DNA of 64,000 bases from Bacteroidota bacterium. Lineage in GTDB: Bacteria > Bacteroidota > Bacteroidia > Bacteroidales > Prolixibacteraceae. The notes below the pieces were generated by a model. That model saw nothing but the letters and a program-made list of their open reading frames with translations. It did not search any database and was not told the DNA's origin. The translations under genes and the position numbers were made by a program. Below, one piece after another: positions 38,842 through 48,183 of this stretch; positions within the stretch are counted from its first letter, which is position 1; each line of letters starts with the position of its first letter. The stretch covers positions 23,507 to 87,506 of the forward strand of contig JAJRSD010000060.1 of the NCBI GenBank assembly GCA_024278975.1. The letters run 5' to 3'.

Positions 38842-39420
38842 ATGTTGGAAATAGGAAGAAATTCGATGGTTACATTAACATACGATTTACGTGTTGATGA
38901 CGAAAAGGGAGAAGTGGTTGAGCAGGCAACTGAAGCGCAGCCACTGCAATTTTTATATGGTGCAGGAGTAATGTTACCTAAATTTGAGTCGCATCTTGCA
39001 GGTTTAAAAGAGGGTTCACCATTTACAATTAAGTTAAATAAAAACGATGCCTACGGAGATGTAAACGAGGAAGCTGTTGTTGAATTGCCAAAAAATGTTT
39101 TTATGGTTGATGGTAAATTCGACGATGAATTGATAAAAATTGGAAATACAGTTCCGATGATGAGTAGCAACGGACAGCGTTTAAATGGTTTGGTTTTAGA
39201 ACTTAACGATGAAATTATTAAAATGGATTTCAACCATCCACTTGCAGGTGAAGATCTCTATTTTGCAGGTTCAGTATTAGAAGTTCGCGAAGCTTCTGAT
39301 ATGGAGGTTGCACAAATATTAGGTGGCGGCGGTTGTAGTAGTTGTGGCAGTGGTGGTTGCGACGATGGTTCTTGCGATACAGGACACGATCACGATCATG
39401 GCGGCGGTTGTGGCTGTTAA
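38842..39420 (+). CDS. FKBP-type peptidyl-prolyl isomerase, SlyD-like
   Basis: This is a cytoplasmic proline isomerase/chaperone. The FKBP core has the IF (insert-in-flap) domain of SlyD (LYGAGVMLPKFESHLAGLKE; ELPKNVFMVDGKFDDELIKIG; MDFNHPLAGEDLYFAGSVLEV). The last ~35 residues form a Cys/His-rich tail (GGGGCSSCGSGGCDDGSC then GHDHDHGG), which in SlyD binds nickel and other metals. At 192 residues the length matches SlyD. No nickel-enzyme genes are nearby. Confidence 0.92.
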   Translation: MLEIGRNSMVTLTYDLRVDDEKGEVVEQATEAQPLQFLYGAGVMLPKFESHLAGLKEGSPFTIKLNKNDAYGDVNEEAVVELPKNVFMVDGKFDDELIKIGNTVPMMSSNGQRLNGLVLELNDEIIKMDFNHPLAGEDLYFAGSVLEVREASDMEVAQILGGGGCSSCGSGGCDDGSCDTGHDHDHGGGCGC

Positions 39421-39457
39421 GATATATTTTGATTATTAGTTCAATTTATATATTTTG

Positions 39458-39499
39458 ACCTCGTTTTCGTGAATAATCAGGAAAACGAGGTTTTTTTTT
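39458..39499 (+). terminator. Intrinsic terminator after the FKBP gene
   Basis: An 11-bp perfect stem ACCTCGTTTTC (39458-39468) / GAAAACGAGGT (39481-39491) with a 12-base loop is followed by nine Ts. It separates the FKBP gene from aroC. Confidence 0.93.
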
Positions 39500-39511
39500 A
39501 TAATTATTTTT

Positions 39512-40585
39512 ATGAATACATTTGGTAGAATATTCAGGTTAACGTCTTTTGGCGAATCTCACGGACGAGGAATTGGTGGTATAATTGATGGTTGTCCGGC
39601 CGGATTAGAATTAGACATTGAGCTTATTCAAAAAGATTTAGCCCGAAGAAAACCCGGACAATCTAAAATTACTACTCAACGAAAAGAACCCGATCAGGTT
39701 GAATTTCTTTCGGGTATTTTTGAAGGTAAAACCCAGGGAACTCCCATTGCTTTTGCCATTTGGAATAAAGATCAGCACTCTAAAGATTATAACGATTTAA
39801 AGGATATTTACCGTCCTTCACATGCCGATTATACTTACATCCAAAAATATGGAACGCGCGATCATCGTGGTGGCGGACGATCGTCGGCACGAGAAACCAT
39901 TGCGCGTGTTGTGGCAGGTGCAATTGCTAAACAGATTCTTGATAAAGCAGGCATAACTATTAATGCTTATGTTTCGCGGGTTGGCGAAATAACTCTCGAA
40001 AAATCATATCAACAGCTCGATATTTCAAAAACAGAGGATAATATTGTTCGGTGCCCTGATGCTGAAATTGCAAAAAAAATGATTGCCAGAATTGAGGCCG
40101 CTGCAAAAGATAAAGATACTGTTGGCGGTGTAATTACCGGTGTTGCAACCGGAGTGCCTGCCGGCTGGGGCGAACCGGTTTTTAATAAACTCCATGCCGA
40201 TTTGGGCGGTGCAATGCTTGGAATTAATGCAGTTAAGGGTTTTGAATATGGTTCGGGTTTTGATGGGACAAAACTAAGTGGCTCGCAACATAACGATGTT
40301 TTTATTCGAACAGATAAAGGAATTCGTACAAAAACAAATAATTCGGGTGGAATTCAGGGTGGAATATCAAACGGAGAAGATATTTATTTTAATGTTGCAT
40401 TTAAACCTATTGCAACGTTGTTAAAAGAACAAAATACTATCGATATAAAAAACAACGAAACAACTATTAATCCAAAAGGAAGACACGACCCGTGCGTTTT
40501 ACCCAGAGCAGTACCCATAGTTGAAGCGATGGCAGCATTGGTTTTGGTCGACCACTATTTATTAAGTAAACTTAATTCAATTTAA
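39512..40585 (+). CDS. aroC: Chorismate synthase
   Basis: The enzyme catalyses the last step of the shikimate pathway, EPSP to chorismate, with reduced FMN. All three signature regions are present: [18 protein letters not shown] at the N-terminus, [16 protein letters not shown], and the C-terminal [19 protein letters not shown]. It is full length at 357 residues. The start ATG lies 12 bases after the T run of the upstream terminator, so its promoter must overlap or the gene depends partly on read-through. Confidence 0.97.
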   Translation: MNTFGRIFRLTSFGESHGRGIGGIIDGCPAGLELDIELIQKDLARRKPGQSKITTQRKEPDQVEFLSGIFEGKTQGTPIAFAIWNKDQHSKDYNDLKDIYRPSHADYTYIQKYGTRDHRGGGRSSARETIARVVAGAIAKQILDKAGITINAYVSRVGEITLEKSYQQLDISKTEDNIVRCPDAEIAKKMIARIEAAAKDKDTVGGVITGVATGVPAGWGEPVFNKLHADLGGAMLGINAVKGFEYGSGFDGTKLSGSQHNDVFIRTDKGIRTKTNNSGGIQGGISNGEDIYFNVAFKPIATLLKEQNTIDIKNNETTINPKGRHDPCVLPRAVPIVEAMAALVLVDHYLLSKLNSI

Positions 40586-40586
40586 A

Positions 40587-41000
40587 ATGCCTAGAAGAAA
40601 AAGAAGTAGAAGAATACAAGTGCCTCCTGTTATTAAAGGAATGTCGGTTTTTGGTGTACGAGGAAGAAAATCGAATGAGGTAACTCTGCGTATCGAGGAA
40701 TATGAAGTAATTCGTTTGCTCGATTATCAGAATCTTACACAAGAGCAAGCCGCTGTTCATATGGATGTTTCGAGACCAACATTAACCCGAATTTACGAGG
40801 AGGCTAGAAATAAAGTAGCAACGGCATTTGTTGAAGGACGTGATTTGATCTTTCGGGGCGGAGATATTTACTTTGATAAAAATTGGTTTAAATGTAATTC
40901 TTGTCAAGCGAGTTTTAGCGACTATTCCGATGATACTAAAAATTGTGCGGTTTGTAATTCTGACGATCTAATTTCTTTGAACGACTACTATTCGGGATAA
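40587..41000 (+). CDS. DUF134 family DNA-binding protein with zinc-ribbon tail
   Basis: The N-terminus (MPRRKRSRRI ... PPVIKGMSVFGV) and the helix-turn-helix (LRIEEYEVIRLLDYQNLTQE, QAAVHMDVSRPTLTRIYEEA) match DUF134, a sigma-70-region-4-like putative regulator. The C-terminus has a CxxC ... CxxC pair (FKCNSCQASF and KNCAVCNSDD), likely a zinc ribbon. It starts one base after the aroC stop codon, so the two are translated from one message. Its target genes are unknown. Confidence 0.88.
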   Translation: MPRRKRSRRIQVPPVIKGMSVFGVRGRKSNEVTLRIEEYEVIRLLDYQNLTQEQAAVHMDVSRPTLTRIYEEARNKVATAFVEGRDLIFRGGDIYFDKNWFKCNSCQASFSDYSDDTKNCAVCNSDDLISLNDYYSG

Positions 41001-41078
41001 AACTCTGTTTAAATTGTATTCTTCTCTTAGTTTTTGGGTAGATAGCTTTTGAATTCAATATCCTTAAAAGGTAAACTT

Positions 41079-43028
41079 ATGAATAGATTGTTATTTTTAA
41101 GCGTAATTATTTTTTACACAATTTTGGCAAGTGCCACAACCGAAAATAACCAGTTGCCCGATAACTATATTTCTTCCACAGATAGTCTGTATAAATCGAC
41201 ACAATCGAAATTTAAAATTTCAAATTTAGTTTCATCAAGTAGTAACTCAAATAAAATAATGCTTGTATCGTCGATGCTCGTTAATAAAAACAGCGATACA
41301 TTTCCTGCAGTAATCGATGAACAAACTATTGCCGGAGATCCTGCAAATGGTACAGGAGGCAGTCCTGTAACAAGTTGGACCTCATCGTGGAATCCTGATT
41401 CTCCATACCCACATTATGCTGTTATCGATTTCGGACAAGAAATAGATGTATTTGCAATTTATGTTTATGATGTTGACGGATCGGGTAAATTTATTGTTGA
41501 AAGTGGAACTGAAGGAGACTGGAGTCTTGTTTTAACCGATAGTCTCACTGGTTATAATGTTTGGAATGAATTTTCAAATCTATCAGTAAAAACAAGGTTT
41601 CTGCGCCTAACAAAAACAGAAGGCGGTGCCCGGGTGGGCGAAATTGTTGTTTATGGAGTTCCCGGAAATTTGTCTTCCAATGCATTTTTAAGCAATTTGA
41701 CAGTTGGAGATTCAACAATCACCGGTTTTAGCAATGAAACTTTAAATTATAATATAGAGCTTCCTGAAGGATCTGCCGATATTCCAGTTGTAGCCGCTAC
41801 AACAGAGCATCCAAATGCTACAATAACAATATCTCCTGCTCCACGACTTCCCGGAATTTCCACGGTTTTGGTAACAGCCGAGAATGGGGTTACAAAACAA
41901 TTTTACACCGTATCTTTTACTGTTAAAAATAGTCAGGCTAAAGAGTATATTAATCTGAATACTGAAAGACAGGAATGGTCGCAAACAGTAATTAAAGATT
42001 TTTATGAGGCAGATGATTTCGATGTTTTTTGGGCTACTAAAATGGCATCATTACCACCTGCAAATCCTTCGTGGAACGGGGGAGTTATTGAAATTGGAGA
42101 TACAGGGAAACCGGGAGTTGGCGTTGTTGACTGGAAAAATGCAACCACAAAAAGTAAAAAGCCATTATTAGTAGTTCTTCCGTCGGCAGGAGCTAAACCC
42201 GGAACAGGAATCTGCCCAACCAACTACAGTTTTATTGTGGCGAGTGCCATGGATAAAACATACAGCGGAGCTACTATTCAAGGGCATATTGAAGCTGCGT
42301 TAGCAATTCAACAGATGGTGAAAAATATTCTTGCATCGGGTAAATGCGATGGGAGAGTATTTGTTGAGGGAAAATCGCAAGGCGGTGGAATGAGTTTAAT
42401 TACAGCAGCATTGTGTCCCGAGGTGCTCGAAACATTTGTTTCTGTTCCGGCAATGACTGGTTATACAGGCGTGGGTGGAAAAAACGGTGCCTGGCCAGGA
42501 TATGCTGCAAACGATAAAATGGCTAGCTATGTTGATGCATGTAATCATGCTAAACGGATTACCGCTCCTGTAACATTTTCATTAGGTTTTAACGATGCCG
42601 TAACCTGGTATCAGGGACAAAATACTGCGGCAAAAAATACAAAGGGCAGCAAAGTTTATCTCTATCACAATACAAGCGGGCACGACGATTCTAATTGGTG
42701 GACCGAAGGAAAAAAGTGGATTGGCAATATTTTGTTTCGAAATGATAAACCTACATCACTGAATAGTATTACGGAAAATAAATTTTCAATACTGGTATAT
42801 CCCAACCCTGTAATTAATGGAAAGATTAATATCGATTTTGGAGCGGCTGTTTATAAAGAGGCAACAATTAATTTGATTGATATTTTTGGCAAAAATAACT
42901 ATTCAACAATTGTGCAAAGTGCTTCAGGAAAGATAGAGATTGAAGGATTACACAATATTAAGAAAGGCGTATATTTGTTGAAAGTATCAGCCGGTTCTCA
43001 GGTAAATATATATAAAATGATTTTTTAA
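41079..43028 (+). CDS. Secreted discoidin / cadherin-like / alpha-beta-hydrolase protein with T9SS tail
   Basis: The frame opens at a TTG at 41049, but the ATG at 41079 starts the signal peptide (MNRLLFLSVIIFYTILASA), giving 649 residues. Domains: F5/8 type C-like beta-sandwich (YAVIDFGQEIDVFAIYVYDV ... GEIVVYGVPG), a cadherin-like beta-sandwich of the Cadherin-like_beta type (SNAFLSNLTVGDSTITGF), an alpha/beta hydrolase with nucleophile Ser in VEGKSQGGGMS, Asp in LGFNDAV and His in NTSGHDDSN (AXE1-like esterase layout), and a T9SS domain (ILVYPNPVINGKINIDF). It probably removes ester groups from an extracellular glycan and may work with the 20-30 kb glycosidases. Confidence 0.8.
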   Translation: MNRLLFLSVIIFYTILASATTENNQLPDNYISSTDSLYKSTQSKFKISNLVSSSSNSNKIMLVSSMLVNKNSDTFPAVIDEQTIAGDPANGTGGSPVTSWTSSWNPDSPYPHYAVIDFGQEIDVFAIYVYDVDGSGKFIVESGTEGDWSLVLTDSLTGYNVWNEFSNLSVKTRFLRLTKTEGGARVGEIVVYGVPGNLSSNAFLSNLTVGDSTITGFSNETLNYNIELPEGSADIPVVAATTEHPNATITISPAPRLPGISTVLVTAENGVTKQFYTVSFTVKNSQAKEYINLNTERQEWSQTVIKDFYEADDFDVFWATKMASLPPANPSWNGGVIEIGDTGKPGVGVVDWKNATTKSKKPLLVVLPSAGAKPGTGICPTNYSFIVASAMDKTYSGATIQGHIEAALAIQQMVKNILASGKCDGRVFVEGKSQGGGMSLITAALCPEVLETFVSVPAMTGYTGVGGKNGAWPGYAANDKMASYVDACNHAKRITAPVTFSLGFNDAVTWYQGQNTAAKNTKGSKVYLYHNTSGHDDSNWWTEGKKWIGNILFRNDKPTSLNSITENKFSILVYPNPVINGKINIDFGAAVYKEATINLIDIFGKNNYSTIVQSASGKIEIEGLHNIKKGVYLLKVSAGSQVNIYKMIF

Positions 43029-43042
43029 AACGACCAAAAAAA

Positions 43043-43066
43043 ACCTCCGGCTCAGTAGCCGGAGGT
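43043..43066 (-). terminator. Strong hairpin, terminator-like on the minus strand
   Basis: A perfect 10-bp stem ACCTCCGGCT / AGCCGGAGGT with a 4-base loop has eight As to its left, so the T run follows it only on the minus strand. No minus-strand gene leads into it from the right. It may still limit the plus-strand message of the esterase gene ending at 43028, or be part of an unrecognised RNA. Confidence 0.55.
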
Positions 43067-43371
43067 ACCCAATTAAGTTGTGATAAAACCAGAATCCTAG
43101 CTAAACCAGGAAGTACACAAGTTACAATAAAAAACTATTCAAGTCAATAGATATCAGCTTTATTTTCAGTGTTTTACATATTATTTTTTATAGTTGTTTA
43201 ATTAATCTGATGGATCTGTACCCAACTGACCACTGAGTTCAAATATTATAGATTACAAAGTAAGATTTTACAATTCTTCTTTTTTTGTATTGAAACAAAA
43301 AAATAAACAGTAAGCTTTAGATGTTTTATAAATCTTTTTTATGATATTGTAACTCACTTATAAATAACTGA
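43067..43371. other. Intergenic region without a recognisable gene
   Basis: AT-rich, with no open frame of credible length on either strand. It is apparently the promoter region of the broken barrel gene that follows. Confidence 0.4.
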
Positions 43372-44025
43372 ATGAAAAAAATAGTAATATTTATTGCAAC
43401 CTGTTTAGTCGCTTTTCAATCTTATTCGTAAACTTTTGGAATAAAAGGAGGAGTTAACAGAAGTGATGTGTTGTACGAAAATGCAACTGGTAATTTAAGT
43501 AATGAAACCGATATGACATTACAGGGTTTTCATGTGGGAGCAACCATGGAGAATTCATTATCGGAAATGTTATTTCTGGAAACGGGGTTACTCGTAAGTT
43601 TAAAAGGGTTTAAAATTAATGAATATATCGACGGAGTTGTCGTTCGCAACAAAACAGATCTCTATTATTTAGATGTTCCTGTTGCCTTGAAAGCTAAATT
43701 TGATTTAGGGGCAGCATCGAAATGGTATGTTACTGCCGGTCCCGTTTTCGATATTGGAGTTGGAGGTAATTACATAACTGTTTATGATTGGCATGGAGCA
43801 AATCAGACTGAAAAGGAAAAAATAAAATGGGGTAACAACGAAGGTGAAATTAACCGGTTTGATGTAGGTATTACATTTGGTGGAGGAATTGAATTTGGAC
43901 TCTGGCAAGTAGGTGTATATTACGACCTGGGACTCATGAATATTGCTTCTGATACAAATCAGGATAATATACTTAAAAACAGACTTTGGAAAGTTTCGGT
44001 GGGGTATAAATTAGGTGGCAAGTAG
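43372..44025 (+). pseudogene. Outer-membrane beta-barrel (PorT-like) gene broken by one in-frame stop
   Basis: From ATG 43372 the frame reads MKKIVIFIATCLVAFQSYS, then TAA at 43429-43431, then TFGIKGGVNRSDVLYENA and on to 44025 without another stop. The sequence before the stop is a complete signal peptide. The usual residue at this point is Gln (CAA), so one C-to-T change explains the break. The rest is a small barrel of the outer-membrane beta-barrel family (PRK/PorT-like): GLLVSLKGFKINEY, YYLDVPVALKAKFDLG, YVTAGPVFDIGVGG, DVGITFGGGIEFG, YDLGLMNIA, and a terminal KVSVGYKLGGK. A restart at TTG 43468 would lack a signal peptide. A sequencing error cannot be excluded. Confidence 0.8.
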
Positions 44026-44035
44026 TAGATTATTA

Positions 44036-45346
44036 CTAAAGTTTATAAACCGTATCGCTCGATTCCTTTACCATGTTCCTTAAATCAACAATCAATCCCG
44101 AGTGTTTTTTTATAAATTCTACATCAAATGCGTCGTGGTTTGTAGTGAGAACTACGCAATCTGCATTATTTAAATTTTGTTCGTTGAGTTCAATTGATTG
44201 AAGTTTATTGCCGTTGTTAGTATTAACAGATGAGATATGTGGGTCGTTATAATTTACATTTCCACCTTTATGTATTACCAGGTCAATAATTTCCAATGCC
44301 GGCGATTCGCGTTCATCATCAATATTTGGTTTATAGGCAACGCCAAGAAATAGAATATAGCTACCGTTAACCGATTTTTTAAGACGGTTAAGCGCAGTTG
44401 AAATTTTAATGTACATGTAATGCGGCATACGCATATTTATGTGCCCGGCAGTATGTATCATACTTAGATCGAAATCAAATCGTTTGGCAATATGTTCCAG
44501 GTAAAACGGATCCAGTGGGATACAGTGTCCGCCAATACCCGGGCCGGGATAAAATGGCTGAAATCCGAATGGTTTTGTTGCAGCCGCATCTATCACTTCC
44601 CAAATGTTAATATCCATTTTACCGGCTAATAATGCCAATTCGTTTATAAGACTGATATTTACCAGCCGATAAGTATTCTCCAGAATTTTCACCATTTCGG
44701 CAACACGTGGCGAGCTAACTGTATAAATATTATCGATGGCATTATTATAAAGTGCTTTGCCAATTTTAAGACCATCATCAGACATTGCACCCAGTACTTT
44801 GGGTGTGTTTTTAGTATGAAAAGTTTTGTTTCCCGGGTCAACTCGTTCGGGAGAGTACGCGAGCCAAAAATCTTTATCATGTATTAATCCGCTCTCCTTT
44901 TCGATAATTGGCAGCATTAAATCTTCAGTTGTGGTTGGGTAAGTTGTACTCTCCAAACTGATAAATGTTCCGGGTTTCATATTTTGTCCAATTGCCACAC
45001 ACGAAGCTTCAATGTAGCTCATGTCGGGCTTGCGGAATTTGTCGAGAGGCGTGGGGACACAGATAATTAACGCATCGCACTCTTTCATTTTTGTGAAGTC
45101 GGTGGTGGCTTCCAGTGTTACACTATCTACTACCTTGCGAAGTACTGCATCGCGGATATCTTTGATGTAGTTTTCGCCGGAGTTAATTTTTTTGACTTTA
45201 GCTTCTGATTTATCGAAGCCAATTACTTTAACGCCTGCCTCGGCAAAATTTACTGCAAGGGGCAAACCAACATATCCTAAACCAATTATACCTACTACTT
45301 CGGTATTAGAATCAATCTTCTGTAAAATCTGGTTTTTGTAGTTCAT
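44036..45346 (-). CDS. Nucleotide-sugar 6-dehydrogenase (UDP-HexNAc dehydrogenase, WbpA/TviB-like)
   Basis: The enzyme oxidises C6 of a UDP-sugar to the uronic acid with two NAD+. It has an N-terminal Rossmann domain (VVGIIGLGYVGLPLAVNFAE), the active-site Cys in GPGIGGHCIPLDPFYL and the third domain with AYKPNIDDERESPALEII. The 436-residue length and GENYIKDI match the WbpA/TviB group that acts on UDP-N-acetyl-hexosamines, rather than UDP-glucose dehydrogenases. It follows the epimerase gene by 37 bases; together they make an amino-uronic acid donor for a surface polysaccharide. Confidence 0.9.
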   Translation of the reverse strand: MNYKNQILQKIDSNTEVVGIIGLGYVGLPLAVNFAEAGVKVIGFDKSEAKVKKINSGENYIKDIRDAVLRKVVDSVTLEATTDFTKMKECDALIICVPTPLDKFRKPDMSYIEASCVAIGQNMKPGTFISLESTTYPTTTEDLMLPIIEKESGLIHDKDFWLAYSPERVDPGNKTFHTKNTPKVLGAMSDDGLKIGKALYNNAIDNIYTVSSPRVAEMVKILENTYRLVNISLINELALLAGKMDINIWEVIDAAATKPFGFQPFYPGPGIGGHCIPLDPFYLEHIAKRFDFDLSMIHTAGHINMRMPHYMYIKISTALNRLKKSVNGSYILFLGVAYKPNIDDERESPALEIIDLVIHKGGNVNYNDPHISSVNTNNGNKLQSIELNEQNLNNADCVVLTTNHDAFDVEFIKKHSGLIVDLRNMVKESSDTVYKL

Positions 45347-45383
45347 ATTATAATATTGAAAAATTATTTATTTGAGTAATGTT

Positions 45384-46400
45384 TTAGTTTTTGGGGTAAG
45401 TTTTATACCACTTAATAAATTCTCCAATACCATCTATTAGGGTTGTGTTTGGAGCGTATCCGAAATCTCTTTTCAGAGAAGTTACATCGGCAAAGGTTTT
45501 ATAAACATCGCCGGGTTGCATGGGTAACATTTGCATTTTGGCTTTTTTACCAATTGCATTTTCAATGGTTTCGATAAAGTACATAAGTTTTTCGGGATTA
45601 CCATTACCAATGTTGTGGATGGAGTAAGGGGAATCTGCTAATTTATTTTTTCTGCTGTCGAGTACTCGTGTTACTCCTTCAATTATATCATCGATGTATG
45701 TAAAATCGCGTTGGAGGTTACCATTATTAAACACTTTTATAGGTTCTCCATTTGTAATGGCGTTGGCAAAAAGTATAGGTGCCATATCTGGTCGTCCCCA
45801 CGGACCATAAACTGTAAAAAAACGAAGTCCGGTTGTTGGTAATTTAAAAAGATGACTGTATGTATGTGCCATTAACTCGTTGCTTTTTTTAGTGGCTGCA
45901 TATAAACTTATTGGGTTGTCAACAGAATCGTTAACCGATAATGGCATTTTATTGCTGTTACCATAAACGCTTGAAGAACTGGCATATACAAGATACTTGA
46001 TGTTGTTATTTCTACAAGCTTCCAGAATATTTATAAACCCAACAACGTTACTGTTAATATATGCATGCGGATTTTCTATGCTATAACGCACACCCGCCTG
46101 AGCTGCCAGATTACATACTTTGTCAAACTTTTCGGTTGCAAAGAGTGTATTTAATTCTGTCTGATCTTCCAGATTCATTCTTACAAAAGTGTAATTGGGG
46201 TATTTATCACTTTTAACCGGAGTGTGCCACTGTTTTGCACTTTGGGAAATTCCTGTTTCTGCCAGCCGGGCATATTTTAGTTTTGTACTGTAGTAGTCGT
46301 TAATATTGTCGATACCAATTACCGTATCTCCTCGTTGAAGGAGTTTTTTAGCAAGGTGAAATCCGATAAATCCTGCAGTTCCGGTAATTAATATTTTCAT
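45384..46400 (-). CDS. NAD-dependent UDP-sugar 4-epimerase family protein
   Basis: Start chosen at the ATG at 46400, which begins directly with the NAD-binding fold (MKILITGTAGFIGFHLAKKL, GxxGxxG intact); the open frame extends further upstream but has no family similarity there. The protein is then 338 residues. The catalytic YxxxK is in SLYAATKKSNELMAHTYSHL, and GLRFFTVYGPWGRPDMA is typical of UDP-glucuronate 4-epimerases. Paired with the dehydrogenase downstream for polysaccharide precursor synthesis. Confidence 0.9.
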   Translation of the reverse strand: MKILITGTAGFIGFHLAKKLLQRGDTVIGIDNINDYYSTKLKYARLAETGISQSAKQWHTPVKSDKYPNYTFVRMNLEDQTELNTLFATEKFDKVCNLAAQAGVRYSIENPHAYINSNVVGFINILEACRNNNIKYLVYASSSSVYGNSNKMPLSVNDSVDNPISLYAATKKSNELMAHTYSHLFKLPTTGLRFFTVYGPWGRPDMAPILFANAITNGEPIKVFNNGNLQRDFTYIDDIIEGVTRVLDSRKNKLADSPYSIHNIGNGNPEKLMYFIETIENAIGKKAKMQMLPMQPGDVYKTFADVTSLKRDFGYAPNTTLIDGIGEFIKWYKTYPKN

Positions 46401-46636
46401 TATTATTGTTGTCTTATAAAGTAATGCCGCGTTACATATTGTAGATGGTTTAGGTTCGCAATTTCCCCTTATTGTTCTTTCCCCATAAACATAAAAAGAA
46501 GTGTAAAGTCGCACATAAATGTTGTAAAATTAAGAATAAATCTCATTTGAATACTGTGTAGATAAAATCTTTTTTAACAATACAATCTTTTTACGAAATA
46601 AGATTAGATTTGTAAAATGACACCAAAAATATATAA

Positions 46637-46843
46637 ATGAAAAACTTCATGAAAATAGTACTGACAGTATTATTCTTTTCGTTAACTGTTTCTGGCTGTA
46701 ACAGGAATAATGATTTTGATGATTTGGCGTGCGGAGAATTTGAGGATAATCAACTGTTTAAAGAGCCGGGAGGAAAGTGTTATTACATAAGTTCGGATGG
46801 CAAACAAATTTATGTTGCCGTTTCGGAATGTGATTGCGATTAA
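46637..46843 (+). CDS. Small lipoprotein, 68 residues
   Basis: The signal peptide (MKNFMKIVLTVLFFSLTVSG) is followed by a lipobox Cys in VSGC, so the mature protein is about 48 residues, anchored by lipid. The mature part is acidic with four further Cys (LACGEF, GGKCYY, SECDCD), which may form disulfides or bind metal. I do not recognise a family. It converges with the TPR lipoprotein gene. Confidence 0.65.
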   Translation: MKNFMKIVLTVLFFSLTVSGCNRNNDFDDLACGEFEDNQLFKEPGGKCYYISSDGKQIYVAVSECDCD

Positions 46844-46869
46844 CGATTCAGTAATTTCAAAACTTAGTT

Positions 46870-47748
46870 TTATTTCAAATATTTCTGATACGACTTCGAT
46901 CTCTTTTCGTCGCCAAACCGTGCGTAGATATTGGCAAAATAGCTGGCATATTTTTTACCCGGTTCAATTTCCCAAAGCTTATCGAAATATTTTAACGACC
47001 GTTTAAAATCTGCAGTTGCTTTGTCTAACTCTTTTAAAAGAGTTTTATAATTCCGAGTAGTTTTTTTCTTATTGTACTTTGCCATTTCGCGTTGGTAACG
47101 ATTCTCGCCTTTCCAGTAATATTTTTCTGCATTCCACTCCAAAGCATCTATATTATCAGGGGCTTTCTCTAATAAAACCAACGAAACCGAATCGCAAACA
47201 ACAGTATCTTTTAGCTCTTTTTGAACAAGAAAATAAGAGTGAAGTTTCGATGTCTCATTTTTCGTTGTTTTATCCAGCCTATTCCAAACATCCAGAGCTT
47301 TTTCAGGCGAATCTATTTCAAGATAAACATCAAAAAGGCGACTGTTGATTTGCGAAGAACTCTCATTGAAATTTTCAGTAATATATTCCAGAGTATTTAA
47401 CTCTTTCGAAATATTTTTTTTATCCTTAAAAATTTCTGCTAGTGTAATGTACATCTCAGCATCGGCATAGTTTTTATAACGTGCCTGGTCGAACCAACTT
47501 AACGACAAATTATAATCTCCGGCTTTAAAAGCAGTTTTGGCTGCTTCAGCAAAATCAGCACCTGCAACCTCTTCAATTGGTGTTTGGTCGAAATATAACT
47601 TCCAGGCATCAACAGCCTGCGAGTAATTACCTTGTGAGGCAGCAGTTTTTGCATTGTCTTTATTCGACGACTCAAGTACTTTTGGTGTACCACAAGCAGC
47701 AAACAATCCACCTACAATTAAAATCCATAAGAACTTTCGAATGGTCAT
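46870..47748 (-). CDS. TPR-like lipoprotein, unknown function
   Basis: The signal peptide ends in the lipobox LFAAC (Cys at residue 19), so the protein is a lipoprotein, probably on the periplasmic face of a membrane. The rest is helical with TPR-like pairs (ASQGNYSQAVDAWKLYFDQ, AFKAGDYNLSLSWFDQARY, YADAEMYITLAEIFKDKKN, DVYLEIDSPEKALDVWNRL). It resembles adaptor-type TPR proteins without a known partner. It ends 43 bases from ridA and may share its transcript. Confidence 0.75.
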   Translation of the reverse strand: MTIRKFLWILIVGGLFAACGTPKVLESSNKDNAKTAASQGNYSQAVDAWKLYFDQTPIEEVAGADFAEAAKTAFKAGDYNLSLSWFDQARYKNYADAEMYITLAEIFKDKKNISKELNTLEYITENFNESSSQINSRLFDVYLEIDSPEKALDVWNRLDKTTKNETSKLHSYFLVQKELKDTVVCDSVSLVLLEKAPDNIDALEWNAEKYYWKGENRYQREMAKYNKKKTTRNYKTLLKELDKATADFKRSLKYFDKLWEIEPGKKYASYFANIYARFGDEKRSKSYQKYLK

Positions 47749-47791
47749 AAGAATCTATTTTAGTCTTTAAAAATAAGTCAATATTTTAAGA

Positions 47792-48169
47792 TTATTTTAC
47801 AGCAACAGTTTCTATTTCAACCAAAACATTAAGTGGCAACTCTTTTACTGCAAATGCCGCGCGCGCCGGTTGTTGCCCGGTGTAATAACCGGCATAAACT
47901 TCGTTCATTGCTTTAAAATTTGCCATGTCGCTAAGTAAACAGGTCGATTTTACAACATCGGAATAAGAGTATCCGGCAGCTTCTAAAATTGCACCAATAT
48001 TTTTCATCACCTGTAATGTTTGTTCTTTAATACCGCCCTCAACTATTTTCATGGTTTCGGCAATTAATGGTACTTGCCCCGAAATATAAAGGGTTCCGTT
48101 TACCTCAACAGCCTGACTGTACGGACCAATTGCCTGAGGAGCATTTTTTGTGGAAATTATTTTTTTCAT
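47792..48169 (-). CDS. ridA: RidA family enamine/imine deaminase
   Basis: The protein hydrolyses reactive 2-aminoacrylate-type intermediates made by PLP enzymes. At 125 residues it has the family's typical features: APQAIGPYSQAV near the N-terminus, LYISGQVPL, and the active-site Arg in QQPARAAFAVKELP followed by VLVEIETVAVK. It lies 14 bases after lptD and is probably co-transcribed. Confidence 0.95.
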   Translation of the reverse strand: MKKIISTKNAPQAIGPYSQAVEVNGTLYISGQVPLIAETMKIVEGGIKEQTLQVMKNIGAILEAAGYSYSDVVKSTCLLSDMANFKAMNEVYAGYYTGQQPARAAFAVKELPLNVLVEIETVAVK

Positions 48170-48183
48170 ATTAATTATTTTTG

